DNA of 64,000 nt from Salegentibacter agarivorans. GTDB taxonomy: Bacteria > Bacteroidota > Bacteroidia > Flavobacteriales > Flavobacteriaceae. The stretch spans positions 372,001 through 436,000 of the forward strand of contig NZ_FOOH01000001.1 of assembly GCF_900113135.1 (NCBI RefSeq), written 5' to 3'. A program made the position numbers and the translations under genes. Shown piece after piece: positions 35,327 to 44,863 of this stretch (its first letter is position 1; each line of letters opens with the position of its first letter). The notes below the pieces were generated by a model, which had not been told where the DNA came from, did no database searches, and saw only the letters and a program-made list of their open reading frames with translations.

Positions 35327-37498
35327 ATGAAGAAATGCACCACGCCTGTATTAAAAATAAACGAAGCGTATAAGATTTTAACCTGGAATTTTTCTGCTGA
35401 AGTTTTTGTAAGAGAAAATTTCAATAAAAGTCTAGTAACTCAACTTGGTATTTCAAAAGTTTTTTCTGCAGAAATATCTAAAAAATTTAAAAATGATTTT
35501 ACTTCAGGCGATGGTATTATTCATAAGCAATATTCATTTTCAGAAACAAAGAATTTAAAAATACTGTGTAGTCCCTGTTTAAACGAAAATGGTGATGTTG
35601 AAGCTTTTTCTATATGTTTAAAATTAGTCGATAAAAATGATGCTGTCTCACCCGAGAATATAATTCAGGCAAAAAATGTAGTAGAAAACTCTTCATTAGC
35701 AATTTTCCTTTCAGATCCTAACGGGCCGGTTATAGAGGTTAATAAAGCTGCTTGTAGGATGTTCGGTTATACTTTTGAAGAATTTAAGCGGCTAAGCAGG
35801 GAAGACATTATACTTAAAAACGAAAATTTAAAGAATGCGCTTAACCAAAGAAATTTGGTGGGGGAATTAAGACATGAATTAACAGGAAAAAAGAAAAATG
35901 GAGAGAATTTTCCGTGCGAAGTACACTCGGTTATCTATACAAATCATAATGGAGAACAGAGAACCAGTACTGCAATTATAGATATTTCAGACAGGAAAAA
36001 TCAGGAAATAATTGCAGAAAACAGTATGCAGGCCTTTCAATCTTTATTCGATTATAATCCCGATGCAGTATATTCCTTTGATCTTATGGGGAATTTTATC
36101 GATTTTAATGAAACTGCATTAGAATTTATTGAAGGAACAAAAGAAAATGCGAAAGCGGCGAATTTTTTGCCTTTAATAGCTCCGGAAGATAAAGAGCGCG
36201 TGTTGAATATTTCTCTTAAAGCCGCTTCAGGAGAGATTCAGCGTTATCACACTAATTTTATTGGTCTTAAAGGGACTAGAAGAGTTCTGGATGTCACGAA
36301 TTTTCCCATATATGTTAACCGAAAAATCACTGGTGTATATGGTATTGCCAAAGATATTACCCGGCAGGTTGAAATTGAACAGAAATTAAGGGAAGAGCGT
36401 AATATGTTCCGGGCAATTATAGATTATATTCCAGACCATATATTTGTGGTGAATCAAAATCACGAAATAATTTTAACCAACTATGCTTTTTACAATAATT
36501 ATTTAGGTGCTGAAACTGAGGAAAACAGTTTAGGGCTAACTCCCAAAGATTTTTTTCCAGAAAAAGAAGTTTTAGAAATAATAGATGATAATACGTGGGT
36601 GATGAATTCGGGCGTCCCTATTATAAATCGTGAAGATATTATTAGAGATTTTAATGATAAAATTGATTATACGCTTTTAACTAAAGTGCCCTTTAAGTTT
36701 GGAGATAATAAAAAAGGATTGGTGGGAATTTCCAGGAATATTACTGAAATAAAACAAAAAGAAGAAGCCTTAGAATTATTAAACCGTGAGTTAAAAAAAC
36801 ATACGGAAGAGCTTGCACTCTCTAATAAAGAACTCGAGCAGTTTGCTTATATCGCATCACACGATCTTCAGGAGCCGCTTAGAATGGTAACCAGTTTTCT
36901 TACACAACTTAAGAAAAAGTACAGCGATCAACTGGATGAGAAGGCCCAGCAATATATTCATTTTGCCCACGATGGTGCTACCAGAATGCGACAAATAATA
37001 TTAGATCTACTTGAATATTCAAGGGTTGGGAGAGGAGAGTATCAAGTTGTTGAAGTAAATACTAAAAATTTGGTTTCTGAAGTTTTATTGCTTCAAAAAA
37101 GATGTATTGAAGCGCAAAATGCAGAAATTAAATTAGGAGAACTACCAGATTTAAAAGTTGAAGAACTTCCTTTAAAACAGTTATTTTCTAATTTAATAGG
37201 AAATGCCTTAAAATATCATTCTAAAGATCGGCGGCCAGTTATAGAAATTTCAGCTGAAGAAAAAGATGTTTACTGGGGATTTAAAATAAGCGATAATGGT
37301 ATAGGAATTGAGGAAGCATTTAAAGAAAAGATATTTGTGATTTTTCAGCGTTTACATCATCGTGATGAATATGAAGGCACTGGAATAGGATTAGCAATTT
37401 GTAAGAAAATTGTAGACCACTTTGGAGGTGAAATTTGGGTAGAATCAGCGTATGGTAAGGGTAGTAGTTTTTATTTTACAATCCCAAAACAATTTTAG
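35327..37498 (+). CDS. Multi-PAS sensor histidine kinase
   Basis: The product has 723 residues and no clear membrane segment, so it probably senses a cytosolic signal. At least three PAS domains lie at about residues 115-225, 235-350 and 360-480, with a degenerate PAS-like start before them. HisKA follows at about 500-570, with the phosphoacceptor in ASHDLQEPLRMV. HATPase_c is at about 610-723, with DNGIGIEEAFKEKIF and EGTGIGLAICKKIVDHFGG. It resembles phytochrome-like kinases of the DLQEPLR type. The REC proteins encoded next are candidate partners. Confidence 0.93.
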   Translation: MKKCTTPVLKINEAYKILTWNFSAEVFVRENFNKSLVTQLGISKVFSAEISKKFKNDFTSGDGIIHKQYSFSETKNLKILCSPCLNENGDVEAFSICLKLVDKNDAVSPENIIQAKNVVENSSLAIFLSDPNGPVIEVNKAACRMFGYTFEEFKRLSREDIILKNENLKNALNQRNLVGELRHELTGKKKNGENFPCEVHSVIYTNHNGEQRTSTAIIDISDRKNQEIIAENSMQAFQSLFDYNPDAVYSFDLMGNFIDFNETALEFIEGTKENAKAANFLPLIAPEDKERVLNISLKAASGEIQRYHTNFIGLKGTRRVLDVTNFPIYVNRKITGVYGIAKDITRQVEIEQKLREERNMFRAIIDYIPDHIFVVNQNHEIILTNYAFYNNYLGAETEENSLGLTPKDFFPEKEVLEIIDDNTWVMNSGVPIINREDIIRDFNDKIDYTLLTKVPFKFGDNKKGLVGISRNITEIKQKEEALELLNRELKKHTEELALSNKELEQFAYIASHDLQEPLRMVTSFLTQLKKKYSDQLDEKAQQYIHFAHDGATRMRQIILDLLEYSRVGRGEYQVVEVNTKNLVSEVLLLQKRCIEAQNAEIKLGELPDLKVEELPLKQLFSNLIGNALKYHSKDRRPVIEISAEEKDVYWGFKISDNGIGIEEAFKEKIFVIFQRLHHRDEYEGTGIGLAICKKIVDHFGGEIWVESAYGKGSSFYFTIPKQF

Positions 37499-37570
37499 TA
37501 TATTTACTAATCCATGTAATTTAAATTCCTATTGTTTAGTCCGGGTTACCTTGTCTTTTCAATTTATAAG

Positions 37571-37586
37571 CTGAAAAATTTTTCAG
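37571..37586. repeat. 16-bp perfect palindrome
   Basis: CTGAAAAATTTTTCAG is a perfect AT-rich palindrome in the 128-base gap between the two PAS protein genes. It could be an operator or a weak hairpin. No further evidence is visible. Confidence 0.4.
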
Positions 37587-37626
37587 AAGTTAGCTATTAA
37601 ATTACTGAGGTTTAAAATTATTTTAA

Positions 37627-39381
37627 ATGACGAAAAATTCCGGGGAATTAAAAATCTTGGTTATTGAAGATAACCCAGGTGATTTTATGCTTATTGAAGA
37701 TTACCTGTCTGAAGAACACCATGCCCTGGAAATACAGCGTGCCGAGAACTTTAAAATTGCTAAAACGATTCTTCAGAAAACTTCAGATTTTGATACTGTT
37801 TTACTCGATTTATCGCTTCCAGATATTAATAATACTGAATTACTTGTAAAAGATATTCTTGCATTTTCTAACGGAACGCCCGTAGTTGTACTTACCGGTT
37901 ATACCAATAAAGATTATGGCGTAAAAACACTTTCCTGGGGAGTTTCAGACTATTTGCTGAAAGACGAAATAAATGCCTCCATTTTATCTAAAAGTATCCA
38001 TTACAGCATGGAACGGAGGAAAGTACAGCACCAACTCTATGAATCTGAAGAAAAATACCGAACTCTCTTCGATTCAAGTCCGCTGCCAATGTGGGTTTTA
38101 GATAGGAATACTCTGGAGTTTTTAAGTGTAAACCAGGCTGCTATAAATTTATACGAATATACCCGCGAAGAATTTATGCAGATGTCTGTAAGGGATTTAT
38201 GGGCCGATGATGAAGCGAGAATTGAAGAAACTGTAGAAGAAAATTTTCACGATTTTTTTACTTTAAAAGTCAAGCATTATACAAAAAGTAGAAACCTGCT
38301 TTATATAGATGTGCAGAGCAATCCTATTCTATTTGGTGGGCGCGAAGCCAGGGTTACTCAGGCGCATAATATCACTGAAAAGTTAAAAGCCGAAGAAAAA
38401 TTAAGGCACAGCCAGGAGCGTTTTAAAGCCCTGGTTCAGGATGGTAGCGATCTTATAAGTATTATAGATCAAAATTTTCATTATGCTTATGTAAGCCCCA
38501 GCGTAAAGAATATTTTAGGAGTAGATCCCGAAAAAATTGAAGGTAGAAATGTATTTGACTTTATACATAGGGAAGACCGTGATAAAATTGAAGGCAAAAT
38601 CCAGTATTTAGGCAGCAGAAAATCCTATCAGTTACCTTCCTATAGATATAAAGATGGGAAGGGGGAGTGGCGTTGGTTTGAAACCATAATTAGTGATTTA
38701 AGAGATGATCCTGCTGTAAAAGGATTAATTGCAAACTCCAGGGATATTACTAAAGCTAAAGTACAGGAACAGCAATTAAGGGAAAGCCTGGAGCGGTACG
38801 ATATCGTTGCTAAAGCCACCAGTGACCTTATTACCGATTTTGATGTTGAAAAAAATGAATTTCAGTATAGCAATGCCATATACGATATTTTTGGTTACTC
38901 CCAGGAAGAATTAGAAACCTCAAAAGAATGGTGGCAGGATAGAATTCACCCTGAAGATAAACCACGCGTTATTGAAGCTGCTAAAGGAATATACGAGCGC
39001 GGGCAAAAGATTCTTGGAATAGAATACCGTTTTAAATGTGCAAACGGAGAATACAAATATATTCTTGATCGTAGTTATGTAATAACCGATGCTACCGGTA
39101 AACCCTCGCGTATAATTGGTTCTATGCAAGATATTACCGAAAGAAGAAAATACATTAACGCTATTGAGCGCAGTAATGAAAGGCTTCGCGAAATAGCATG
39201 GACACAATCTCACGTAGTGCGGGCGCCATTAGCCAGAATTATGGGCTTAATAGAATTACTGAAAAATCAGAGAAATAACCTTGATAATATTGAGGAAATT
39301 ATAGATAATATCTTAAATTCGTCTGAAGAGCTTGATAAAGTGATTAGAAAGATCACCATTAAAACTGAAGAAGAATTCTAA
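37627..39381 (+). CDS. REC-PAS protein with HisKA-like helices but no ATPase domain
   Basis: This 584-residue protein starts with a receiver domain (KILVIEDNPGDFMLIED, phosphoacceptor Asp61 in VLLDLSLPD, and LTGYTNKDYG). Three PAS domains follow at about 140-255, 265-380 and 385-505. The C-terminus has WTQSHVVRAPLARIMGLIELLKN, which is like a HisKA dimerisation helix with its His, and the protein ends shortly after it. A HATPase_c domain is absent. It could be a phosphotransfer intermediate or a partner of the kinase at 35327. No frame downstream encodes a detached ATPase domain. Confidence 0.9.
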   Translation: MTKNSGELKILVIEDNPGDFMLIEDYLSEEHHALEIQRAENFKIAKTILQKTSDFDTVLLDLSLPDINNTELLVKDILAFSNGTPVVVLTGYTNKDYGVKTLSWGVSDYLLKDEINASILSKSIHYSMERRKVQHQLYESEEKYRTLFDSSPLPMWVLDRNTLEFLSVNQAAINLYEYTREEFMQMSVRDLWADDEARIEETVEENFHDFFTLKVKHYTKSRNLLYIDVQSNPILFGGREARVTQAHNITEKLKAEEKLRHSQERFKALVQDGSDLISIIDQNFHYAYVSPSVKNILGVDPEKIEGRNVFDFIHREDRDKIEGKIQYLGSRKSYQLPSYRYKDGKGEWRWFETIISDLRDDPAVKGLIANSRDITKAKVQEQQLRESLERYDIVAKATSDLITDFDVEKNEFQYSNAIYDIFGYSQEELETSKEWWQDRIHPEDKPRVIEAAKGIYERGQKILGIEYRFKCANGEYKYILDRSYVITDATGKPSRIIGSMQDITERRKYINAIERSNERLREIAWTQSHVVRAPLARIMGLIELLKNQRNNLDNIEEIIDNILNSSEELDKVIRKITIKTEEEF

Positions 39382-39404
39382 GCTCTAGCCCTAAATTTCT
39401 TATA

Positions 39405-39815
39405 ATGCTTGAAGTACTTATCGTAGATGACGATCAAATTGTGGTATTTATTCAGAAGAAGATGATAAGCAACCACGAGATCGCCCAAAACCCTATAAGC
39501 TTTAGTCAGGCGGCAGATGCTTTAAATTATATTATAGAAGATCAAAATCACACCAGGCAAAAGGATTTTCTTATTCTTTTAGACATTAATATGCCTAATA
39601 TGAATGGTTGGGATTTTTTAAAGCGTTTAGAAGCTCATCCGCAAAAATCCAGATATCACGTTATTATGGTAACTTCTTCTATAGATGCAAAAGACAAAGA
39701 AAAAGCTAATAATTATAGCACAGTACGTTCTTTTATAGAAAAACCAATCTCTGCTGCAGATTGTGAGAAAATCAAAGAAATCTCAGAAATAAGTCATTTT
39801 TTCGAAACCGCTTAA
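39405..39815 (+). CDS. Stand-alone response regulator receiver
   Basis: This 136-residue single-domain receiver has the acidic pocket VDDD (residues 7-10), phosphoacceptor Asp60 in ILLDINMPNMNGWDF, VTSS near residue 90 and FIEKP near residue 111 with the conserved Lys. It has no output domain. It follows the REC-PAS gene after 23 bases and probably shares its transcript. With the two upstream proteins it could form a phosphorelay. It ends four bases into the convergent gene at 39812. Confidence 0.93.
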   Translation: MLEVLIVDDDQIVVFIQKKMISNHEIAQNPISFSQAADALNYIIEDQNHTRQKDFLILLDINMPNMNGWDFLKRLEAHPQKSRYHVIMVTSSIDAKDKEKANNYSTVRSFIEKPISAADCEKIKEISEISHFFETA

Positions 39816-40888
39816 ACACCGTTTTCCCTGGGTTCTGCATCATCAATTTTCTCCTGTGCCCATTCTTTTTCCTCTTCATCAGGTTCAGGTTTTTCCTGTT
39901 CTTCTTCGGCTGGACGTTCAAAATTTAAATTAATATACATAGGAAAGTGATCTGATCCCATAGGTTTTTCTCGCGCAATTTCTATTAAAGTAAAATCGTT
40001 GCTATGAAAAACGTGATCTAACGGCCATCTAAAAAAGCGATAACCGGCGTGAAAAGTATTAAAAAAGCCTCTCCCTATCCTGGGGTCTAATAACCCGCTC
40101 ATTTGTTGAAATAATCTTGTGGTGCGGGACCAGGCAACATCATTTAAATCTCCAAAAACCAAAACGCTATCATCCTGTTCTCTAACATCCCTTCCCAACA
40201 TCAATAATTCGGCATCGCGGTTGGTAGAAGTATCAGCTTCAGAAGGGCTTGGAGGTCTTGGGTGCATACAGTGAATTCTAACTTTAGTATTATCGTCTAA
40301 ACGTACAAAGCCGTGTATAGAGGGAATATCATCTTTTACTAAATATCTAACTTCGGTTTCTTCTAATTTTAGTTTAGAATATAGATGCATTCCGTAGAGA
40401 TTATCCATAGGCACTTTTACGGTGTATTTATACTCTTCTTCTATATCTTTAAGTGCTTCTTCCCACTTTTTATCAGATTCCAGCGTAAGAAGAATATCGG
40501 GTTGCCGCCGGTGTACAATTTCAAGAAGTTTGTGATACTGGGTATTGGGAGTGAGTACATTACTTACCAGAATAGAAATATTATCGCTGGGGTCGCCGTC
40601 CTCAAATTTCATTACTTCTTTTTTTGCGAACCAGGTGTATGGAAAAATCTTATGAAGTTGATAAATAAGACTTAGAATAATTAAAGCAATAGCTATAAAA
40701 TGAATAGTTTCAGAAAAATCAAAAACCATAATAGAGATAATTATAACCGTGCTAATTAGAATTGAAATTTGAATACGAGGAAAATCGAAAGCACGAATCC
40801 ACCATTGGTCAAATCGTGTGGCAGACGCCAGACTTGGAATTAGAAATATTCCGCACAATATAAGCATTATAATTTCTGAAACCTCCAT
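39812..40888 (-). CDS. Endonuclease/exonuclease/phosphatase-family membrane protein
   Basis: This 358-residue protein has two or three N-terminal membrane helices (about residues 4-75). The EEP fold follows, with ILVSNVLTPN near residue 105, LLTLESDKKWEEAL near residue 133, VRIHCMHPRPPSP near residue 205, VLVFGDLNDVAWS near residue 243 and PMGSDHFPMYINL near residue 310. These hold the metal-binding and catalytic Glu, Asp, Asn and His. The tail is rich in Glu and Asp (EEEQEKPEPDEEEKEW). Substrate is unknown; DNA, RNA, inositol phosphates or lipids are all seen in the superfamily. Confidence 0.87.
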   Translation of the reverse strand: MEVSEIIMLILCGIFLIPSLASATRFDQWWIRAFDFPRIQISILISTVIIISIMVFDFSETIHFIAIALIILSLIYQLHKIFPYTWFAKKEVMKFEDGDPSDNISILVSNVLTPNTQYHKLLEIVHRRQPDILLTLESDKKWEEALKDIEEEYKYTVKVPMDNLYGMHLYSKLKLEETEVRYLVKDDIPSIHGFVRLDDNTKVRIHCMHPRPPSPSEADTSTNRDAELLMLGRDVREQDDSVLVFGDLNDVAWSRTTRLFQQMSGLLDPRIGRGFFNTFHAGYRFFRWPLDHVFHSNDFTLIEIAREKPMGSDHFPMYINLNFERPAEEEQEKPEPDEEEKEWAQEKIDDAEPRENGV

Positions 40889-40919
40889 AGAGTTTGCTCG
40901 ATAACCGAGTTTTAAATGC

Positions 40920-40937
40920 TTCGAGGCTTGCCTCGAA
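40920..40937 (-). other. Intergenic hairpin after the PAP2 gene
   Basis: TTCGAGG (40920-40926) and CCTCGAA (40931-40937) form a perfect 7-bp stem with a 4-base loop. It lies 20 bases downstream of the PAP2 stop on the minus strand and is followed there only by GCATTTAAAA, so it is at best a weak terminator. Confidence 0.45.
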
Positions 40938-40956
40938 AATTAAACAATAGTCTTAC

Positions 40957-41772
40957 TTAGAACTTATAAGAAAGCGCAAGGCCTTTAGTGTTGATTCCCG
41001 TGCCGTTAATATTAAAATTAGCGGTAGGATAAAGATCAATATTTTCTTTGCCTTTTTTATGCAATTCAGGAATTAATATTCCGCTAACGGCACCTACTAC
41101 GGCACCTGCAATATTATCTGTAAGAAAATGTTTCCCGGCTTTTGTTCTTAAATATCCCATTAAAACCGAAACTCCTGTGGCTCCACCCCAAACAAAAGGA
41201 ACGGCCTTAGAATCAGGATGAAAATCATTAAAAATTTTGGCGGCAAAAAAGCTGCCGGCAGCAGCAACTGCAGTGTGCCCTGCAATAAACGAGCGTTGTG
41301 CACCACCCTCGGCACGTTCGTCCAACGGAAGATTTTCATTATAAACAAGAGGTCGGCTTTTATCTATTAAACCGGCAGTCATAGTATAAAAGACGCCCGT
41401 AGTAGCCATGGTTTCTACAAATAAAACACTTATTTGTCCAAAATTATTTCGTTCTGCTTCACCGGGCAGTAAAGCAAGCGGAGCGGCCAGGGCTGCATAA
41501 AAGGGTATATAGCTTAAAGCATCAGCTTCTTCAGAATAATTTCCTGCTGCCCAACGATCTATTCCCCAAATATCATTTTTATCTAAATCTGCAACTTCAG
41601 CTTCAGTAAGTGCATCTTTATTTTGGATAAAAGTGAAACCTAATACATTTAATCCAACGGTACCGGCAATATAGGCACCATCTGTCCAGGCATCGGTTTT
41701 ATAGGGGGAACCCTGGGAAAAACTAGTATAGCTAAGAACAAAACAAAAACTGAGTAAAAGCAAATTTTTCAT
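40957..41772 (-). CDS. PAP2-family phosphatase
   Basis: This 271-residue protein has a signal peptide (MKNLLLLSFCFVLSYTSFSQ) and several membrane or hydrophobic segments. KSRPLVYNE near residue 138, RSFIAGHTAVAAAGSFFAA near residue 160 and RTKAGKHFLTDNIAGAVVG near residue 210 are the three PAP2 catalytic motifs, with His in GHT and HFLTD. The C-terminus ends GLALSYKF, like a last beta strand of an outer-membrane protein. Family members remove phosphate from lipid phosphates, such as undecaprenyl diphosphate. The substrate is not known here. Confidence 0.9.
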   Translation of the reverse strand: MKNLLLLSFCFVLSYTSFSQGSPYKTDAWTDGAYIAGTVGLNVLGFTFIQNKDALTEAEVADLDKNDIWGIDRWAAGNYSEEADALSYIPFYAALAAPLALLPGEAERNNFGQISVLFVETMATTGVFYTMTAGLIDKSRPLVYNENLPLDERAEGGAQRSFIAGHTAVAAAGSFFAAKIFNDFHPDSKAVPFVWGGATGVSVLMGYLRTKAGKHFLTDNIAGAVVGAVSGILIPELHKKGKENIDLYPTANFNINGTGINTKGLALSYKF

Positions 41773-41962
41773 TAATCTCTTATTGTGGTTTTAATTATAT
41801 TCAAATCTCTTAACTACATCGTAAACACTGAAGTTTTTAAGAAAAGAATAACAATATTAGCCTTCTAAACATAATATAAATAATTTTTAGATTAACATAA
41901 GTTTAATTCCTGTTGCAGCTAAAGATTTTCCAATTCTATATAAAATACCGTAATTTTAGAAT

Positions 41963-43093
41963 ATGAAGAAGAAAGATTATAGACAGGGAAGCGGATTTGT
42001 TTTTAATAAGTTTGAGGAGCCTGAAAAGTCACCGTTTGACAGGCTTTTTGAAGTTTTTAAAGAATTAATTACTCATACTTCAGGAGATTTAGATGAAGCC
42101 CTGGATTGGCTGAAACAGTTAGACGACGAATACAAATTAACCACGGAAGATTACACCCTGGATGATTTTGTAGAAGACCTTAAAAAGAAAGGTTACATAA
42201 AAGAGGAAACGGAAGACGAGGGTGGTGGTATGGCGATTACAGCCAAAACCGAACGAGCTATTAGAAAACAGGCTTTAGACCAGATCTTCGGAAAACTGAA
42301 GAAAAGTGCGTCGGGAAGTCATAGAACCAATCACGTAGGTAGGGGAGACGAACATACGGGTGATTTCAGGAATTTTCAATTTGGAGATTCGCCTGATAAG
42401 ATTTCGGTAACCGAAAGTTTAAGAAATGCCCAAATTAATCACGGTATCGGGAATTTTAATATGACTGAAGAGGATTTGGTGGTGGAGGAAACCCATTACA
42501 AATCCAGAATGAGTACTGTGCTTATGATAGATCTTAGTCATAGTATGATTTTATATGGCGAAGATCGTATTACTCCGGCGAAAAAAGTAGCGATGGCTTT
42601 GGCCGAATTGATTACTACCAGATATCCCAAAGACAGTTTGGATATTATTGTTTTTGGAGATGATGCCTGGCCGGTTTCTATAGCCGATCTTCCTTATCTT
42701 AAAGTAGGACCATACCATACCAATACCGTGGCGGGTTTAAAACTGGCTATGGATATTCTTAGAAGAAAAAGGAGCACAAACCGTCAAATCTTTATGATAA
42801 CCGATGGAAAGCCGAGTTGCCTGCGAGAACGCGACGGCTCTTATTATAAAAACAGTATGGGTCTTGATCCTTATATTTTAGGCAAATGTTATACAATGGC
42901 TCGCCAGGCAAGAAAACTACATATTCCTATTACTACATTTATGATCGCGCAAGATCCTTATTTAATGCAGTTTGTAAGGGAGTTTACCTATGCCAACCAG
43001 GGGAAAGCTTTTTACACCGGCTTAAAAGGCCTTGGTGAAATGATTTTTGAAGATTATGAAACCAATAGGAAAAAGAGAATAAGGGGGAATTAG
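41963..43093 (+). CDS. VWA-domain protein paired with a MoxR-type AAA ATPase
   Basis: This 376-residue protein has an unassigned N-terminal half (about residues 1-180, acidic and helical). A von Willebrand A domain starts at STVLMIDLSHSMILYGEDR near residue 185, where the DLSHS motif is the metal-ion site. Further metal ligands are likely in NTVAGLKLAMDILRRK and ITDGKPSC. VWA proteins of this type act with MoxR AAA ATPases in chaperone-like assembly or metal insertion. The AAA gene follows after 146 bases that hold a palindromic repeat. Confidence 0.88.
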   Translation: MKKKDYRQGSGFVFNKFEEPEKSPFDRLFEVFKELITHTSGDLDEALDWLKQLDDEYKLTTEDYTLDDFVEDLKKKGYIKEETEDEGGGMAITAKTERAIRKQALDQIFGKLKKSASGSHRTNHVGRGDEHTGDFRNFQFGDSPDKISVTESLRNAQINHGIGNFNMTEEDLVVEETHYKSRMSTVLMIDLSHSMILYGEDRITPAKKVAMALAELITTRYPKDSLDIIVFGDDAWPVSIADLPYLKVGPYHTNTVAGLKLAMDILRRKRSTNRQIFMITDGKPSCLRERDGSYYKNSMGLDPYILGKCYTMARQARKLHIPITTFMIAQDPYLMQFVREFTYANQGKAFYTGLKGLGEMIFEDYETNRKKRIRGN

Positions 43094-43107
43094 TAAAATT
43101 ATTTTAC

Positions 43108-43186
43108 CGTCTTCCTGAACTTGTTTCGGGATCTAAGATGTTAGAAATCATAATGTAATAGAAGCTGAAACAAGTTTAGCTTGACG
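43108..43186. repeat. Palindromic intergenic repeat, degenerate copy
   Basis: The left arm starts CGTCTTCCTGAACTTGTTTC (43108-43127). The right arm (43164-43186) ends with AAACAAGTTTAGCTTGACG, whose complement begins CGTCAAGCTAAACTTGTTT. The arms match in about 17 of 23 positions. TCTAA/TTAGA near the centre is shared with the element at 49837, so the two are related. It lies between the VWA and AAA genes, and copies of this kind are typical of flavobacterial intergenic regions. Confidence 0.75.
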
Positions 43187-43239
43187 TATATAGTTAGAAA
43201 AATCATTCCGAATTTTAGATCAGAAATAAAATAACAAAT

Positions 43240-44703
43240 ATGAAAATAGAAAATATAAATACACTGGGAGAACTTAAAAAATCTGGATATAAAAGTCGCG
43301 GAATTAAAGAAGAACTCAGGGCAAATTTAATTGAAAAAATAAAGAAGAACGAACCTACTTTCCCCGGAATTCACGGTTATGAGGATAGTGTAATTCCTGA
43401 AATGGAACGCGCAATTTTGTCCCGGCATAATATTAACCTACTTGGGTTAAGAGGCCAGGCAAAAACCCGTCTCGCACGTTTAATGGTGAATTTACTGGAT
43501 GAATACATGCCGGTGATTCAGGGTTCAGAAATTAACGACGATCCCCTAAATCCAATTTCCCGTTATGCTACAGAATTAGTAAAAGAAAAAGGAGATGAAA
43601 CTCCAATTAGCTGGGTACATAGAGAGAAACGATTTTTTGAAAAACTCGCTACACCAGATGTAACCGTGGCTGATCTTATTGGGGATGTAGACCCAATTAA
43701 AGCTGCAAATTTAAAATTAAGCTATGCCGATGATCGTGTAATCCACTTCGGAATGATTCCGCGGGCCAATCGTAGTATTTTTGTAATCAACGAGTTACCC
43801 GATTTGCAGGCGCGAATCCAGGTAGCTTTGTTTAACATTCTTCAGGAAGGCGATATTCAAATTCGCGGCTTTAAATTAAGATTACCGCTAGACCTTCAGT
43901 TTGTATTTACCGCTAACCCTGAAGATTATACCAACCGTGGTAGTATTGTAACTCCTTTAAAAGATAGAATTGGCTCCCAAATATTAACGCATTATCCAGA
44001 TAGTATTAAGATTGCTAAAACAATTACCGCACAGGAAGCAAAACTGGATAAAAGACAAAGCGAATTGGTTCATGTACCGGAACTCGCTAAAGATCTTTTG
44101 GAACAAATTAGTTTCGAAGCTCGTGAAAGTGAATTTATAGATGAAAAAAGCGGAATTAGTGCCAGGCTTAGTATCACGGCTTATGAAAACCTACTAAGTA
44201 CAGCAGAAAGACGTTCATTGAAATCTGGAGACGATAAAACCTTGTTGAGGTTTGGAGACTTTCTGGGTGTAGTTCCTTCCATTACGGGAAAAGTAGAACT
44301 GGTTTATGAAGGGGAAGAAGAAGGAGCGGCAAGTGTTGCCCTTCAGCTAATTGGAGATTCAGTAAAAACTTTATTTCCACAGTATTTTCCTAAGATAGAA
44401 AAGTTACAAAAGCCTGATGAAACCACGCCTTACGACGATTTAGTAGAATGGTTTTTTGAACAAAGCGGTTTTGAGTTACCCGATGATCTTTCTGATGCAG
44501 AATACAAAGAAAAACTGGATTCTGTAGAACCATTAAATGAACTGATTAAAAAGTATCAACCGGAAATTTCAGAGAAAGATTCTTACTTTTTAAAAGAATT
44601 TTTGCTTTGGGCATTAGTAGAATACAAGAAACTAAGCAAGCATCGTTTCGCCACCGGTGTTCAGTTTAAAGATCTCTACGGAAGTTATATAAGTGATCTT
44701 TAA
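43240..44703 (+). CDS. MoxR/ChlI-like AAA ATPase
   Basis: The product has 487 residues. HNINLLGLRGQAKTRLARLMVNL near residue 70 is a Walker A motif (G-x4-GKT-like, here RGQAKT), and RSIFVINELPDLQARIQ near residue 180 is the Walker B region. TANPEDYTNRGSIVTPLKDRIGSQ near residue 225 holds sensor 1 and the arginine finger. It resembles the magnesium-chelatase ChlI and MoxR groups, and it partners the VWA protein upstream. The client is unknown. A strong terminator follows at 44729. Confidence 0.9.
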   Translation: MKIENINTLGELKKSGYKSRGIKEELRANLIEKIKKNEPTFPGIHGYEDSVIPEMERAILSRHNINLLGLRGQAKTRLARLMVNLLDEYMPVIQGSEINDDPLNPISRYATELVKEKGDETPISWVHREKRFFEKLATPDVTVADLIGDVDPIKAANLKLSYADDRVIHFGMIPRANRSIFVINELPDLQARIQVALFNILQEGDIQIRGFKLRLPLDLQFVFTANPEDYTNRGSIVTPLKDRIGSQILTHYPDSIKIAKTITAQEAKLDKRQSELVHVPELAKDLLEQISFEARESEFIDEKSGISARLSITAYENLLSTAERRSLKSGDDKTLLRFGDFLGVVPSITGKVELVYEGEEEGAASVALQLIGDSVKTLFPQYFPKIEKLQKPDETTPYDDLVEWFFEQSGFELPDDLSDAEYKEKLDSVEPLNELIKKYQPEISEKDSYFLKEFLLWALVEYKKLSKHRFATGVQFKDLYGSYISDL

Positions 44704-44728
44704 GTAATTATTAAAATAAAACGAAAAA

Positions 44729-44764
44729 ATACCCGGTTAAATTATTAATCGGGTATTTTTTTTT
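44729..44764 (+). terminator. Strong intrinsic terminator after the AAA gene
   Basis: ATACCCGGTTAA (44729-44740) and TTAATCGGGTAT (44745-44756) form a 12-bp stem with one G-T wobble and a 4-base loop, followed by T9 (44756-44764). It isolates the threonine operon from the genes upstream. Confidence 0.92.
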
Positions 44765-44809
44765 ATTGAATAAAATGAAATTCATAATTCTGCCGGTAAA
44801 TTGTCATTT

Positions 44810-44843
44810 TTGTTTTTATTACACTTAAAAATATATACTTTTA
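44810..44843 (+). promoter_or_regulatory. Candidate promoter of the threonine operon
   Basis: TTG at 44810-44812 and TACTTTTA at 44836-44843 resemble the Bacteroidetes -33 and -7 boxes; the -7 box matches TAnnTTTG in seven of eight positions, ending in A. The spacing is 23 bases. A start near 44850 would put the leader peptide's ATG a short distance into the transcript. Confidence 0.45.
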
Positions 44844-44863
44844 TCACCAGAATAAGGTCAAAA

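Noticed and set aside
41951-41958. TAATTTTA as a promoter for the VWA gene
   Set aside because: It ends only four bases before the ATG, which would leave no leader, and it differs from TAnnTTTG in its last base.
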